A stretch of DNA of 64,000 bases from Tachypleus tridentatus (GCF_004210375.1 NC_134831.1:868001-932000), one strand, 5' to 3'; counted from the stretch's first letter, positions 13,601-25,200 are shown. Numbers and translations are program-made. The notes: generated from the letters alone by a model not told the origin.

Positions 13601-16600
13601 ATTTAATACCAAATACAAACATTTTCATGTATGTTATGTAGCTTTTCAGATAGTAAGTAATGTAATGGTAAATATGTCTTGGTTACAAAAATTGGTATTA
13701 CATTTTAATATACAAGCACATTTTACTGAAACAGAAGTATGAGGTCTGACGTTGTGTGCTATTCTTGTTATGGCCTCTGAACAGATTTATGGTTGATAAT
13801 AAATGTTTATATTTTCTGAAGCACTCGATGCCATGAGAAAGGCTCACAAGGAAGAACTGCAAAGAGAAATTGCTAAATTCAAAGATGAATTCCTAAAACA
13901 AATGGAATTCACATACAGTGGAGAAAACCAGTATAAGGAACATGAGTAAGTATTGCTTCAAAGTTGTGCATTATTAGTTAAGAATAAGTACTTGTAGAAA
14001 TGCATATGTAAAAAATACAATATTACTGACGTGTTGAAAAACAAAGTCACTGGCAGATCCAGGAGGGCTGCATCCCTTTCTCCCTCCAGTGAACTACTAA
14101 ATATAGGTGCCCTTCAATCTACCAAAGAAAGTAAACTTTTTCAAAAGGTTTCATAATCTGGCAGGAGAACAACACTTCCCACCACACCAAAATTCCAGAT
14201 TGACCCCACTGTTTAATCTGGATAAGCATGTGAAAACTGAAGTAATTGTTTTTATTTTGCTGACAATTAAAATATTTTGAAACATTAATCATTGATGTTG
14301 AACTTTTATAGGGCTGAACTAGAGGAGATTAAACATGAGATTCTGTCACTGTCTGAAAAGTATTCCATTAAATGTTTGGTGAATGCTTCATTGAAAGAGA
14401 GCTTGGAATTACTGAAGACACAGCTGGAAAACAGTAATTATCAAGTAAGCTTCACTTAAGTTTATCTTACTCATCATACCAGTTTTATTAACATGTGAAA
14501 CAACTTGCATTAAATTAGATCTTTATATGTTGAAATAATTATAAGTTGAAGAATCATAGATTTCTGTATATCACTGTTGAAATTACAAACTTTATCAAAT
14601 TTTGTGCTACAGAGGTTTACTATGTTGCACTAAGACAATTCCAAAATATACCATGTCTTGGCACCGAGCAGATTCCTGGATGTTTTTCCGAGATGTCAGA
14701 AGGAGTGGCACCAGCCTCCACTGAAGCCTATTTATTTGACACTATTTATCTCGGTGGATTTGACAGATAGTCTGATGTGGCTTTGCTATAAAGCACACAT
14801 TTGACACTAAGCCATCAGGTTGTGGAGTGCATGGCCTTTCTCTTTGATCAGTGTTGGTTTTGTATATTTTTCACAGGAGGTCCACTATCTCCTTATAATT
14901 TTGAACACAAATAGTCCCATCCTAGCTCCTTTCTACATCCTCTCCGTAATGGGAGTAAAAAGGTGTACAATTCCAGATGATGTGTTCTGTTCCTTCGATT
15001 TGGTATGGTATACATGATTCCATTATTCTGAGCCTGGAGTGCTGCCTTTTGGACTTCTTTGGGTGGAGGAGAAATTCTTTTCCACTTACGTAGTTGCTTA
15101 CTTTCTTATTGTGGTTCCACTGTTGCAAAATGCATCACTCTATGGCTACAGGTTGGGATCTAATAAATGTATAACATTGCAGTCCAATATGTCTAGTCAC
15201 CAATGTCAAATATATTTCTCTCAATCACTTAATTCCAACCCTGATTTGTGGAACCTCAGCTGTATTGTTTGGGTGGCTCATACTGATGATTACTCATATT
15301 CTACTCCACCTTTAATATAGGAATTAAGTTTTAGATGAAGAGCATACCTGTAATGGATGTAGTGTAGCATCCCTCACTCTTGTACCCTTTTTACCTTGGT
15401 ACACCACTGTTTTATATAGACACTATATGTATGTGTGATGCTTGCACTGGCCCTTCCAACTTCTCATAGTGGGATTCTAACTATATTATTAGTGGATGGT
15501 ATGTTTTGAAAGCTAACATTTTCCTAAAACAAAAATGTATTTCCAATAATATTTACATCTGCTGGCATTTTTCCACCCTACTAAAAGCTAGTTTATGTCT
15601 CAGAAAGCAATTACATTATTTGAAACAGGTGCAGATAATATAGTAACTAGATAAAAGGCACAGTGTATTATATTTGTTTCAAGGCATTCAAGTGGAGCAT
15701 AAAAGACTGGAACAAGCATTTTTAATGCTTAAATGACAAAGAGTGAGAACCAAGGATATCAATAAATATCTATATTGTCAGTTAAGGTATTCAATTGAAC
15801 CTGCAGTTACAGTCTTTGTCATCTTATCTGGTCATGCTCCATCTGACAACTGTGCATCTTGATGACAGTTCTGCAACATAGTTTCTGTTATGAAATGTCT
15901 ACATATGAAACCTCATGAATACCCCTTTCATTCTCCAGTTGCTTAAGGTATACAGTAGTTGAACAGATGTGTTGTGGAATCAGCTTGTGTACATATAACT
16001 TACATCACTTTTCCAGGCAGAGATCCTTCTTGCTTCTGTTATGTATTATTACCATGGACACACACATGGCTTTTCCCACTAACCATTGTGTTAATGGTTT
16101 CTTGCATACCGTCTTTTTCTGAATAGTCCTGGTCCAAAAAGTTGATTCATATTCCTTTGTTTTCCACTTAAGTACAAGGAAAATTTAAATTTCCACTCCA
16201 AACACATTTATATGATCCAAGCTTATAAATATTTTGCACTGGATCATGCTGTTATATACCCTTTCCAAAAGTAATTGAATCAATGTCAAAAGGTAGTTCT
16301 TATACAATCTGTTACATCACATTTAATTTTGGCTGTAGTTGTTATTGTTACTTAATGGCTTGTGGATTCAAAATCGTTTTGATATAATCTACTGAGTCTT
16401 CTAACTAAGCCACACTGTTTAGTGTTATAAATATGTAAAGACAAATTTGGTTTCAGTACAATAAGACATTGTACTAATACACCTAATTTAAAAATAGCTC
16501 TCAGTATATTTCATTTTTGTTCATTTTTTGACATTAAACTTTACATTTTCTATACTGATACCCTGTCTTATATAAAACTTCATAGGTATTTGATTTACTT

Positions 16601-19600
16601 GCACGAAACAAACAGCTGCGTGCTCACTTAGCCTCTGAAGTTGCTGATAAGAAAGAACTACTAAATAGCAAGGACAGTGAACAAGGAGAGACATTGATGG
16701 TATGGTCAACCATTTGTTTGTTAATAGTCAAGATAGGAATTCTGTCATTATTGGTAATATTAACACAGTGACAAGATAAGAATGGTTTGAACAGATTTAC
16801 CATGTCCAAGCTTTTATCAAACTTAGAGAAAGTAGGAAAGTCTAGGCAGGTATTTTCTACCTAAGCTCCCTTGAAGCTCAAATAGACAGGAAAACTGAAT
16901 AAGTGTTCTATATACAAGCTGTCTCTAACTTGAGAAGGTTAAAAGAGGAGGTGTTGTGATAAATTATAGAAGACTAGATACATTTTCAACCACAGTACCT
17001 GTAGTATAACCATTATGGCTTCTTGTAGAGAAATTCTACCTGGAGATCTAGACTTGAATGTTTCTGCAACATGAATTGTTGCAAATGTACACATACATAG
17101 ATAGATATTTCCAAAATCTTCAGCTTCTAAACTCCAGATATATTTTCCCTAAACATCTTAAGAAGTATAGTGAGTGTTTATACTGATGTTACCTGTAACA
17201 GTTTTAGTGTTCATTGTACCTTAAACATCAATTTTAATTCATGTGGAATTGAAGAAACAAAACAATATAATAATATGACAGTTGAAAATACTTTTTTAGT
17301 AAGTTTTGACACAATTAAAATCAAAATGTGGTTAACTTTACTTAAACTGTATTCTTGTGATCTTAGTTTTATAAAGACAAAAGTATTTCATACTGAATCT
17401 CTCACAGCAAATTTTTAATACAGGTAGATTAACCAAATTTAAATTTAAAAGTACATTTTTACAGCTACTTAATTATTACTTACAAGCTTGAATAAGCCTT
17501 AATTAATTGTAATTAATATAAGTTTTCTGTTGTGTTTTCAGCAACATTTGAATCTTAGGGACCAAGAGCTGGCAGAACAGAAGGAAGAAAATGCTGAACT
17601 TCTTCAGAAACTTCAACTGACAGAGAATGTAAGTGATTACAGAGAAATGTGTTAGTACTGATTTCAAACTGAAATGTTAACAATTAAGAACTAAACAATT
17701 TTGATTAGGATATGTGAAGCTTGGAAGATAAGTATTCATTTTCTCATGCATGACTACAGTTGACTATTCTGAACCTGTTTTTGTAGATTATAGACTCAGC
17801 TGTTTCTCATAGCACACTATTGTTTAAGGTCAAACTTTTCTCTGTCCCTCTACACCTCACTTATTGTATGGTGTTTTGCTAGGTATTCTGTAAAGAAATT
17901 ATAGTATTATTTTCAGTTAATCTTTCATTGTACCAGTTTTAGAGGTAAAAATGTCACTTTGTGCATGGTTAAACACTAGACTACAAAATAAACTAACCCT
18001 AACTGCTTAAGCTGTTCCAAACAGCTACCAGTAAATTAGTAGTAACACATTCTCTTATTTCTATTATGTTAATGAACAAGAAAACAGTCGTGGTTGTAGT
18101 TTTATTTTTCTAATCTTTAATTTATTATTTCTACACTGTTTTTTATTCTTCCTTCAACTTTAAAATATTCATGTGAGAATGCTGGTGTGAGAAACAAACC
18201 TGTGTCTGAAATTTTTTTGCTGTCATTTAAAGCAAGAAGTAACACTGAATTGTGAAAATTTACTGAAATATAAAATCACTCTCCCAACTGCTTTACTAAT
18301 TGATGAACAAGTTGTATATTCAAGGCCTATTGCTTTATAAACCCTGAAATTAAATAAAAGTAATTTTTAATGTCTGAACTAGTTATGATTCATTCAATTA
18401 CAAATTAACACTAGAAGAAGCTAACATAGGATTTTAGCCTAAACTGGATTGTTTTCTTTCAAAGCTATGTTATCAGCCTGATTTTCTATTAGTAATAGCA
18501 GAGTTGCATTTTGTTAATATACTGCTGGCCAAAATCTTAAGACCAATGAACATAAAGAAAAAATATGCATTTCGCGTTGTCAGACTCAAACACTTATTTG
18601 AGTAGAGCTTCGAAACATGAAAATAAGAAAAGGGAAAATAAAAATAAAAAACTTTTTTTTTACCATTTAATAGGGAGAATGTGAACACTATGAAATTAAC
18701 CTAAATACTAGCTGGTTAAAAGTTTAAGACCATACCAAAAGAAGTCCTAATCAGAGTAGGAAATGCCCAACAAGAGGTCTCAGTAGTTAGTTGCATGGCC
18801 GTTATTGCGAATAACTTCAAACATTCACTTTGGCATGGTCAATATAAGCGTTTACAGAAGGTTGGCTGAAATGTTATTCCAAATGGTGAAGATGGCTTCA
18901 TGAAGATCATGCACTGTTTAGAATTGATGTCCATTTCTATAGACTTCCCTTGCCATCCACCCCCAAACATTTTCAATGGGGTTCAGTTTGGGCGAACACG
19001 CTGCATGGTCCAAAAGAATCACATTATTCATCATGAATAAGTCCTTTGTCCTGCAGACATTGTGGATTGCAGCACTGTCCTGCTGAAAGATCCAGTCATT
19101 TCCACACAAGCAAGGGCCTTCAGTCAATAAGGATGCTCTCTCCAACATGCCAATGTAGCCAGTTGCTGTTTGATGCCCCTGTATAACTGGAAGTTCCATG
19201 GAAAGAGAAAGCACCCCAGATCATGATGGAACCTTCTTCTCTGTGTCATGTAGAAAATGTCTCCAGTGGGATATCCTTATTGTGCCAGTAACTTTGGAAG
19301 CTATCTGGACCATCCAGGTTAAATTTTTTCTCATCAGAGAACAAAATTTTCGTCCACTTTTCTACGTCCCATGTTTGGTGCTTCTCAGCTTAGTTTAACT
19401 GAGCTGTTTTGTGGTGTGGAAGGAGGCGTTGCCTTTCCAAACATTTACGGTTTTTAAATCCTTTCTCTCGTAGATGCCATCTGGACCATCCAGGTTAAAT
19501 TTTTTCTCATGAGAAAACAAAATTTTCGTCCACTTTTCTACGTCCCATGTTTGGTGCTTCTCAGCTTAGTTTAACCGAGCTGTTTCGTGGTGTGGAAGGA

Positions 19601-21836
19601 GGCGTGGCCTTTCGTAAATGCCGTCTTATTGTTCTTGAGCTGCATAATGCGTCCATAAGGGCCTTAATCTGGTTCGAAGGTTGGCTGGTGTCTTGCAGGA
19701 CAGCCCATCAAATCCTCCTGCTCAACACTGGCAAAATTTTCTTGGGCAGATCACTTGAAATTCTTGTTTCGTATCCCTCAGGGTCTTTTAAGAAATTTGC
19801 ATCAGCAGTTTTACTATGCCCAATCTCACCAGCGATGGCACATTGAGAGAGACCTTGCTTTTGCGGCTGACAATTCTGCCATGTTTTTACCCTTTGTAAC
19901 ACAAGAGATGTCGGCAATGCTAATGCTTGAACACAAATGACTAAATTTCATTACGTGTTTACTGATTAACGCTTCGTTTCAGTATGATCTTAAACCTTTG
20001 ACCAGCTGGTATTTAGACTAATTTCATAGTGTTCACATTTTCCCTATTAAATGCTAAAAAGGTTTATTTTTATTTTCCCTTTTCTTATTTTCATCTTTTG
20101 AAGCTCTACTCAAATAAGTGGTCTAATAACACAAAATGCATATTTATTCATGTTCATTGGCCTTAAGATTTTGGACAGAAGTGTATTAAGCTTAACTTCT
20201 GTTGAATATGACCTTGTCTGGTAGTAATTTGTGGTCTATTGTTGTTTTTAATTATTGTTAATCTTTTCAAGGTTTTAACTTACTAACTTTGATAAATATT
20301 TTGTAATTTCATAAACTTGAGTTTTTTTGTTATTAAACATTTTCAACTTATAGTAATGTATGATGCATCAGTTTGAATAACTTGTTTGCTTCCCCTATAA
20401 TTTGTCCACTTTTGAATTCTTTATAACAAGGGTGTGATGTATGTCTCAGTGTCTTGGTAAATGTATGTCTGTGTACAGCATGTCAATCTGTTGGCTGCCC
20501 AGTGTCTACAGTTAGACCAGAGTTTGAAGGCGGAGCGTAGGCTGCGAAAAGACGAGGTGAGCAGCCTGAGGACTAAGCTAGAGACTCTCGTTGCCTCCTC
20601 TTCACCCGGTAAGAAATATGGGAGTGAGGAGTAGACCTTACTAGAGCTGGGCGATTAGTGATAGGTGCTAACTTATCAACAGGTGGACGAGGTTTGGCCC
20701 TGCCAAATGCCTTCTTATACATCACTAAAGAATACAGCTACACAATTTTAAGTATGTTTTATGTTAATTGGTCAAAGTGGAGAATTGGGTGCTGTTAGTT
20801 AGTGGCAAATACACTTTAAAGAAATACCCTAAACTCATGTAGTGCACCTTCCCCCATTATATATTTTTTACACTTTATATATTGCAGTATACACGAGTGT
20901 AGGAAAAAAAAAAGGCATCATTAAAGTTAGAAACAACCAACCTTAAAAGGTTTGTTACTGTCAGTATTGTTTGTGATTCACATGAACATTGAATGTCCAA
21001 TTAGATAAAAATTAACAAATTTAGCGTTAATCAGAATACCTAGTTTTAATTAGTTGATTTCTTCTTATACATTAATCAATCATTTGATTAAATCGCCCAG
21101 CTCTAAACCTTACTTAAAACTTCTTTTGAATTTCCAGAGTTGTTGCACATTCTGAAAGTTAACCAGTAATCTAAGAAATAATAAAATGTCCACAAAGCAG
21201 TAGATGGGGAACTGACTTCAGACCAGATTGATTAAAATAATTAATCCCAATCAGTGTACAAGTGTTATATTTTATTATATAAATGTTTTAACGAGAATAC
21301 ATTAAAAAAAAGTTTGTTAAATGTTATTTCTGGAATATTTAAAATCATCCGAGCCATTTATTATATTTGTATTATATGGTCTTATTGCAACTGTGAATTA
21401 AACAAAATTAAACAGGCAGTGAAGAAGACAGCAGTGAGTGTACAAATAGAGAGAGAAGTCATACCTCTCAGCACCCCTCAACAAGAGGTAGCAACACATT
21501 CTCCAGACGAGCTTTTGAACCAAAACCACGACGGTCACATTCTCTAGCACTGTATTCAGCTCAAGGTGAGTGGCTGTTATGCTCATTTGAGGAGTGTTGA
21601 CAAATTAGATTTAGAAATTTCTCTGTGGTATGTAACCAATGATTTCAATTGTGTTTAAACACAGGCAACAGTTCAACTCTGTGATCATTTTCTTTTTCTC
21701 CCCAGACTTAATGAGATCTCCCAGCTGTCCTGGACTAGATGGGCTTCCTGGTATAGAAAAGTGGCGGACATTGTCTGCTCAAAAGAGTATTACTAACAAC
21801 ACTCAGAGCAAAGCTGAAAATAATGAAAATATATAA
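1085..21836 (+). CDS. MPRIP: MPRIP/outspread-like Rho- and myosin-phosphatase-interacting protein, 3' part of gene (12 exons)
   Basis: Exons: 1085-1626, 2867-6067, 8439-8516, 9950-10075, 11927-12074, 13822-13945, 14312-14444, 16586-16699, 17542-17628, 20479-20608, 21416-21565, 21706-21836. All have AG/GT borders and phases agree throughout, giving about 1,650 codons. The first exon carries the end of a PH domain (motif [17 protein letters not shown]). The C-terminal exons are coiled coil and recall vertebrate [53 protein letters not shown]. Family knowledge: MPRIP binds RhoA and the myosin-phosphatase targeting subunit and places the phosphatase on actin fibres; Drosophila outspread is the insect relative. 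The N-terminal part lies upstream of the window. One reading-frame break is seen in the first exon. TRIOBP is a related alternative, but the last exons look more like MPRIP. Confidence 0.85.
2395..2650 (-). repeat. Dispersed repeat family R3, copy 1
   Basis: Its reverse complement shares an ordered series of blocks with 62,925-63,195 and 36,295-36,440: GTTAACATGGGG, GATYAAACTTGGTG, ATGGTCCATGTCC, ATGATCAACG and CCCTCTAGT. It lies in the intron before the giant exon. I cannot assign it to a named class. Confidence 0.6.
2867..6067 (+). CDS. MPRIP: MPRIP-like giant internal exon, coiled-coil region
   Basis: An open stretch of 3,201 bases (1,067 codons, phase 0 at both ends) lies between ttcattacag and CAACAA|GTAAGT. 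It begins [18 protein letters not shown]. The open frame runs 63 bases upstream of the acceptor, but the start there is not needed. The product is rich in Lys, Glu, Gln and Ser. It has heptad-like segments at roughly residues 90-400 of the exon and again at 950-1067 ([10 protein letters not shown]-like, then repeated EEL/LQ patterns), separated by a less charged middle with many Cys and Leu ([36 protein letters not shown]). I recognise no catalytic domain. The size and phase suit a long arthropod isoform of the family. Confidence 0.85.
6650..6910 (+). repeat. Old diverged copy of tRNA-headed SINE family 1
   Basis: Blocks in the right order (gtgtgggcatgttataa, gacagtcaatccca, agaattaggga) follow a decayed tRNA-like head. 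It lies in the intron after the giant exon. Confidence 0.5.
7432..7645 (-). repeat. Old diverged copy of SINE family 1
   Basis: Reads in reverse through the tail, the ctagtcaccaccaccca block, ctcttttaccaatgaaaa and a decayed tRNA-like head with gatttgaacttgcaa. Confidence 0.7.
8439..8516 (+). CDS. MPRIP: MPRIP-like exon, 26 codons, coiled coil
   Basis: Preceded by a T-rich tract ending acatag and followed by GAG|GTATTT. Phase 0 at both ends. Residues [20 protein letters not shown] continue the heptad pattern. A 36-bp minisatellite starts within 15 bases of its donor. Confidence 0.8.
8530..8722 (+). repeat. 36-bp minisatellite, about five copies
   Basis: The aggcctaaag core recurs at 8545, 8581, 8617, 8653 and 8689, exactly 36 bases apart. 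Because 36 is a multiple of three, it makes a repetitive open frame (repeated IIRPK) that I regard as accidental. Confidence 0.9.
8775..8882 (-). repeat. SINE family 2 copy, diverged
   Basis: Reverse complement shows a tRNA-like segment with taagtttacagattta, an imperfect ttcaattcccc B-box and ggtggatagaatgctga. It lies inside the MPRIP-like gene. Confidence 0.55.
9950..10075 (+). CDS. MPRIP: MPRIP-like exon, 42 codons, coiled coil
   Basis: Acceptor gtgttttag, donor AAG|GTTAGT, phase 0 at both ends. Residues include [20 protein letters not shown] and [12 protein letters not shown], typical of the MPRIP C-terminal coiled coil. Confidence 0.8.
10474..10602 (-). repeat. SINE family 2 copy
   Basis: Contains gaattaagcacaaagctact, ctctgcccaccacgggtatc and gttgtaagtctgcagacata. 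The same order recurs near 37.4, 43.1 and 44.0 kb. Confidence 0.75.
11927..12074 (+). CDS. MPRIP: MPRIP-like exon, highly conserved coiled-coil segment
   Basis: Acceptor ataaaaacag, donor GCAG|GTAAAT, ends in phase 1. It reads [20 protein letters not shown] and then [14 protein letters not shown]-like text. This closely matches what I recall of vertebrate MPRIP (EKGLAAMEE..., LLAEETAAT) and is the strongest single support for the family call. Confidence 0.88.
12130..12540. repeat. Imperfect duplication of a roughly 160-200 base unit in an intron
   Basis: Two blocks share tcatatytgtgccctgagaa (12206 and 12350 areas), a following gacaggaaa/gagaggaaac motif, tttttccagtatcata and ataagcaagakttccattat. 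The unit type is unknown. Confidence 0.6.
13822..13945 (+). CDS. MPRIP: MPRIP-like exon, coiled coil
   Basis: Acceptor tttctgaag, donor ATGA|GTAAGT, enters in phase 1 and leaves in phase 2. It reads [20 protein letters not shown], which parallels the AIEAMKNAHREEMERELEK of the vertebrate protein. Confidence 0.88.
14312..14444 (+). CDS. MPRIP: MPRIP-like exon, coiled coil
   Basis: Acceptor aacttttatag, donor TATCAA|GTAAGC. Enters in phase 2 and leaves in phase 0. Residues [20 protein letters not shown] then [12 protein letters not shown] match the vertebrate LSEQYSQKCLENAHL segment. Confidence 0.87.
14850..15330 (-). pseudogene. Decayed non-LTR retrotransposon fragment (C-terminal, RNase-H-like end)
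   Basis: On the minus strand one frame reads [20 protein letters not shown] and then [18 protein letters not shown]. This resembles the Cys-containing C-terminal segment of I/Jockey-type LINEs (pattern ...TxEHIIxxCPxY). The flanking bases on the plus strand give no product. The assignment rests on a short match. Confidence 0.35.
16586..16699 (+). CDS. MPRIP: MPRIP-like exon, 38 codons, coiled coil
   Basis: Acceptor cttcatag, donor TTGATG|GTATGG, phase 0 throughout. Residues [20 protein letters not shown] then DKKELLNSK resemble the NNRLAAEITRL stretch of MPRIP. Confidence 0.82.
17542..17628 (+). CDS. MPRIP: MPRIP-like exon, 29 codons, coiled coil
   Basis: Acceptor gtgttttcag, donor GAGAAT|GTAAGT, phase 0 throughout. 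Residues [20 protein letters not shown] continue the heptads. Confidence 0.82.
18522..20183 (-). mobile_element. Tc1-type DNA transposon (DD34E) with long inverted repeats, in an MPRIP-like intron
   Basis: Terminal inverted repeats of about 214 bases (18522-18735) and 201 bases (19983-20183) flank a decayed transposase read on the minus strand. TA dinucleotides abut both ends (18520-18521 and 20184-20185), the usual Tc1/mariner target duplication. Each inverted repeat contains two copies of a CTGGYYAAAA-TTAAGACCA motif, one at the tip and one at the inner edge, an IR/DR arrangement known from Sleeping-Beauty-like elements. The coding part includes [11 protein letters not shown] and [11 protein letters not shown], with 34 residues between the D and E. 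Confidence 0.88.
18918..19940 (-). pseudogene. Tc1 transposase remnant
   Basis: The N-terminal part (around 19940-19700) reads [20 protein letters not shown], a helix-turn-helix of Tc1 type. The C-terminal part (19214-18918) carries the second Asp (FQQD) and the Glu (NPIEN) of the DD34E catalytic domain. The reading frame is interrupted, and the middle holds an internal tandem duplication of about 137 bases offset by 176 (19303 and 19479 copies). It is therefore dead. Confidence 0.8.
20479..20608 (+). CDS. MPRIP: MPRIP-like exon, end of coiled coil
   Basis: Acceptor ctgtgtacag, donor CACCCG|GTAAGA, leaves in phase 1. Residues [20 protein letters not shown] then [17 protein letters not shown]. 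The donor lies only 34 bases before a hAT-like MITE. Confidence 0.82.
20643..21106. mobile_element. hAT-like MITE with 8-bp target duplication
   Basis: Inverted ends AGAGCTGGGCGATT and AATCGCCCAGCTCT bound 464 bases with no coding capacity. The 8-mer ACCTTACT occurs directly before (20635-20642) and after (21107-21114) the element. An 8-bp duplication is the hallmark of hAT, and the GCTGGGCGAT terminus is familiar from hAT families. Confidence 0.85.
21416..21565 (+). CDS. MPRIP: MPRIP-like exon, Ser/Arg-rich tail
   Basis: Acceptor attaaacag, donor GCTCAAG|GTGAGT, enters and leaves in phase 1. In the correct frame it reads [20 protein letters not shown] and then [17 protein letters not shown]. 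It may correspond to the basic Ser-rich tail of vertebrate MPRIP. The longest open frame over this exon is a different, wrong one. Confidence 0.78.
21706..21836 (+). CDS. MPRIP: MPRIP-like terminal exon with stop codon
   Basis: Acceptor ctttttctccccag. Enters in phase 1 and reads [20 protein letters not shown], ending in NENI before TAA at 21834-21836. Confidence 0.8.
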
Positions 21837-22270
21837 TGTGCCAGTTTTGTTGTTTTTTTTATGAAAGTTGTAACGGGTAACTGTACAAAGCACAGTTGTT
21901 TTTAGTTATATCATGAGAGGCAAAACTTATGTTGATTTTAAAACTGGATTTCTGAAAGGTCAAAATGAAATGGACTAAAAGTGTACAGGACAAATTTTAT
22001 CAAATTAAGCCTATCTTCCACATATTTAACTTGTTTTTTAATTCCCCCATCAGCTTGCTTCTGTAAATGTGTGTAATTAAGCATAATCAGGTGTAGCTGC
22101 CAGATACTCAATAATTGCTTTGGTAGAACAAATCCAGCAACAACAACAGTGCAGTTTTTTTCTATTTTTTAAAATATATATTTTCTCGTGGATTTATTTT
22201 TATTGAAGGAAGATGCAACATAGAGTTGTGCAATATTATTCACTAAATAAACATTGTTATAAAAATGTCT
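21837..22270 (+). terminator. 3' UTR and poly(A) signal of the MPRIP-like gene
   Basis: After the stop codon the AT-rich sequence carries an AATAAA hexamer at 22246-22251. A cleavage site is expected some 15-25 bases later. No other canonical hexamer is nearer to the stop. Confidence 0.6.
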
Positions 22271-25200
22271 CGTGCCTGTTATATGAGATTATACCAGTCC
22301 TTCAGCTTTAGGTTATCCAGAGCATTCATCTTGATAAAGTGTTCATTTTCCACAACTATTTCTTGCCCTTCATTGAACAATCCTTGTTATTAAGTATGTA
22401 AGCTACATACTTACATATCTTGTGCTCTCCCACACTTATCCCCAGAAGTATCACTTTATTGATCAGTCATGTACATACATATTAAATACACAAGAGCTGG
22501 TATAAATTTATACCAGTTTCATTTTTATGCCTAGCATCACCTTGTGGTCAGTAATAGCTATTTATTACAAAATAAAACATTGCACATAAATGATATATAA
22601 GGTCATCACTACATCTACCATTCAATGGTTATTAAAGTTTAATATATCTAATGTTTTCATAATTATTATCTGCGTGGGAGAAAGGGAACAAGATTTCTAC
22701 TAAAATGCAATTTAACACAGCTACGTACAATGAATTTTTCCTGTTGGAAAACAAAGTTCCAAGCCCCTGTACTACATCCTCCACAACTGATTGTGGTCAG
22801 TATGATGGGCATGGATAGGCACTATTGTCCAACACCACAATTCCCACTGTAAGAAATTTTGGGATGGATGGCATCTTGACACTTCCTATAAATATTTCTC
22901 TTAAATGGATGTTTATAACCCTCCAAGTATAAATTTATCCACTATACAACTGTACTCTCAAATGACCAGAAACTTCCCATAAATCCAATCTACAGGTGTT
23001 TCACAATTTTCACCTATGTTAGCAATAACTGATGAATAACAGTGTTTTAATTTGTTTCTCTACACATAAAACAAACTCAGTAGATATTTAAATTGTATAC
23101 TTCACACTAAATGAAACTATGTTGTGTCACAGTAGAAATAAATAAAGAGAAGTAGGTAGACAAGCTTTACTTAGTGTTCTGGCAAAACATTACCAGTGTA
23201 TAACAAACATAATCTAGAAAATCACATGAAGCAATCAGTCTATGTGCAAATTTATCATTTCTGAAGATATTCCTGACAGAAGTTTGATCTATACCACAGG
23301 TACACACCTTGAGGTTCTACAATGCTTCTTAAAACATTACATTCAACCTTATGTCACTTATTTCAGGCCTATCAAACTAAACACAGAGCTTCTAAATGAC
23401 AGTTACCAAAAAACATTATCAACTCTTCCCACTACAACAGATGATGGAATATACTTCAAATGTTTTACAACACATTAAAATGTGTACAGTACTTGTCCAG
23501 AAAATCCAGAAGAAAATGTAACCACTGTTTGGGTCAAGAACTTTGATGGCCTTAGAAATCATCTAGCTAAAGTTTCAGCCATACATTTTCTCTCCAAACA
23601 ATATTATCTTTAATTAATTTAGTAACAGAATTTGTAAGAGATACTTTACATAACTGCAGGCTTCCTACCTTGCTCATGAGTTAACATGGTTTGTGTTTTT
23701 TTTCTAATAAAGGCAAGTCAATACACTGAGTAAACATGAAAGGAGGTGAGAATAAACTTCCACACCAAACTGATTTACAAAATGTAAAGCAGAGTAGCTG
23801 GTGAGTTAATAATTTTATGACTTTTGCAAACAATTCAATATAAAATAATTTAGTCTATCATCGACAATTCTTAAGAGATACTTACTTGTAACAACAAAAA
23901 TCCTGATCATGAAACATCAGCTAAAAGTTTTAATACAATCCATATTTCTTCTAATAATTTGTAAGCTTTTATCTTTAAGAACAGAAAGACATTATGGCTG
24001 AACACCAGTCAGAAGCCCAGAATGATCAATATAAAATCAAAAGCTACAAGCTCTAATTCCTTTCCATTTTTTAAACATAAATTTGGTGCGTAATTATGAA
24101 TGTAATGAACTACTACTTAAGATAATCTTAAACAACATGAAAACATCTCCAGCAGATTAAAAGGTACTCCTCACAATCTGATTAACATTGGTTATTTCTT
24201 TCAGGAAGCTATGATTATTATTAAACATGTATGCACCAAGAGTGTTTAGACTCACAAATCATTCAAAAGCCTAGAGTACTGTTAGCCTGTGTTTCAGTAA
24301 AATATTTCAAACATTGTTTTCTATGTGCACCATTTTTTAGAAACATTTCTTTTGAAAAAAGAAAAAACGAAACTTACTAATTCATTCTATACTATACATA
24401 TTAACAAATAATGTAAGACATTTTATGACCAATAAAAGACAGTGTTGCTTTAAACATTCAAAGTACACATGATATACAATCTGGACTGGCTTATTATACC
24501 TTCAGAGTTTTATTACTAATTTGATCTCATAAAACTCAAGAACAAAACAGTCAACATTTGAAATTTTTATATATTCCTCAAGAAAGCATTATGGATGTTT
24601 TTAACCCAAGGTAACCTGAGTTTGATACTTAATCAATTACCCCAATATTTTAAGGAAAGCAAGAAGTTATAGAACCTTCAATGAATATAATCACACCTCT
24701 CAGCACAGCGAGAATGAGCCAGGTGTGTTTGCAAACAGCAATCTACTGAAACGGGAACAGGATCAGAACTGCAAGCACGGGTACACTGGACCTAACTGCC
24801 ACAGCATTCTCAGCAACTACTGCTTATTACTGCACCTATAGTTACAGACAGTAAAAATCACATGAGATTGAGAAATAATGGTTCATCAAGTATTTTCAGT
24901 TTATTTCACTATCCTTGAAACAGTCCACGATAACAAATATTATCCAATTAGTGAAAGACATTTAACAATACTCCCAGGGGCTTGTGATAAAAAAAATCAA
25001 CATTTAATGTTATTACAACTATGTTTAGCTGAAGTACAAGTTCATCCTACTCCAAATAAAATTTGCAGTTTTGTTTTACAATTATTTACACATTATCTAG
25101 TTTACATTAAGTAAGAAGTACTCACAGTAGTATAATAATGATTACAGAAAATTATCTATAACAAATAAATATATTGTTCATACAAATGTTTCAACCAGAC

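Noticed and set aside
19198-19940. Plus-strand open frames of 61-99 codons
   Set aside because: They are antisense shadows of the Tc1 transposase remnant.
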